From: JAAYRQ01 sp035647815
GTDB taxonomy: Bacteria; Bacillota; Syntrophomonadia; Syntrophomonadales; Syntrophomonadaceae
DNA length: 11,920 nucleotides
Assembly (NCBI GenBank): GCA_035647815.1
Contig: DASRMR010000044.1
Location: forward strand, 1 to 11,920
Direction: 5' to 3'
Shown piece after piece: positions 11,855 to 11,920 of this stretch. Made by a program: the position numbers and the translations under genes. Position 1 is the first letter of the stretch. The number at the start of each line of letters is the position of its first letter. Below the pieces are notes generated by a model that made no database searches, was not told the origin of the DNA, and saw nothing but the letters and a program-made list of their open reading frames with translations.

Positions 11855-11920
11855 GTCACCCTGACCGATAGCAGGGTTGCCGGAGTGCGGGAGTGGGGTG
11901 ACGCGGGGACGGGGTTGTTG
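11855..11920. repeat. G-rich edge element, possibly the end of a dispersed repeat or mobile element
   Basis: After an A+T-rich stretch the last 50 bases become strongly G-rich. GTCACCC (11855-11861) and GGGTGAC (11896-11902) form an inverted repeat, followed by GGGGACGGGGTTGTTG up to the edge. I recall similar GGGGAC..GGTT..GTCCCC stems near IS200-type (Y1/RAYT) transposases in Clostridia, but the second arm would lie outside this window. Confidence 0.4.

Overview
The window reads as a chromosomal segment of a low-GC, spore-forming, probably anaerobic Firmicute (Clostridia / Peptococcaceae-like). The evidence is A+T-rich DNA with strong AGGAGG-type ribosome binding sites, a CotF-type spore coat protein, the YdbC and YwbE families typical of Firmicutes, a DUF1659-DUF2922-YvrJ cluster, a UppP recycling enzyme, and a fermentative pair (CoA-transferase and glutamate dehydrogenase). 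No taxonomic marker gene is present, so this placement is inference.

Layout from left to right. The 3' part of galE (UDP-glucose 4-epimerase) is cut by the left edge. It is followed by a compact repeat array (about 644-800) that contains two near-identical short hairpins and three 20-bp tandem units. Next come a VanZ-like membrane protein with a strong terminator and a T7-lysozyme/PGRP-type amidase. Convergent to the amidase is an acetyl-CoA hydrolase/transferase-family CoA-transferase, whose annotated reading frame appears to be displaced by one base at an A7 run near its start. A mostly non-coding stretch of about 320 bp precedes a small PC4/YdbC-like ssDNA-binding protein with a LexA-type box just upstream. 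YwbE and UppP follow, ending in a bidirectional terminator.

On the minus strand lie a secreted protein with a copper-amine-oxidase-N (stalk-like) domain and a glutamate dehydrogenase. Divergent from the dehydrogenase is a complete polar amino-acid ABC transporter: lipoprotein, permease and ATPase. The shared divergent region holds two short palindromes, which suggests that uptake and oxidation of an amino acid, plausibly glutamate, are controlled together. A 26-bp perfect palindrome sits between the binding-protein gene and the permease gene and probably sets their expression ratio.

After the transporter comes a CotF-like ferritin-fold spore coat protein, and then the minus-strand trio DUF1659, DUF2922 and YvrJ. 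The YvrJ gene is only 47 codons. The right edge turns abruptly G-rich (from about 11,870) and may enter a dispersed repeat or mobile element that the window truncates.

The strongest second-look items are the off-frame start of the CoA-transferase, the SOS-type box in front of the PC4-like gene, the two hairpins with paired (compensatory) substitutions behind galE, and the pseudo-symmetric di-iron-type residues in the coat protein. I saw no rRNA, tRNA, CRISPR array, transposase or defence system.
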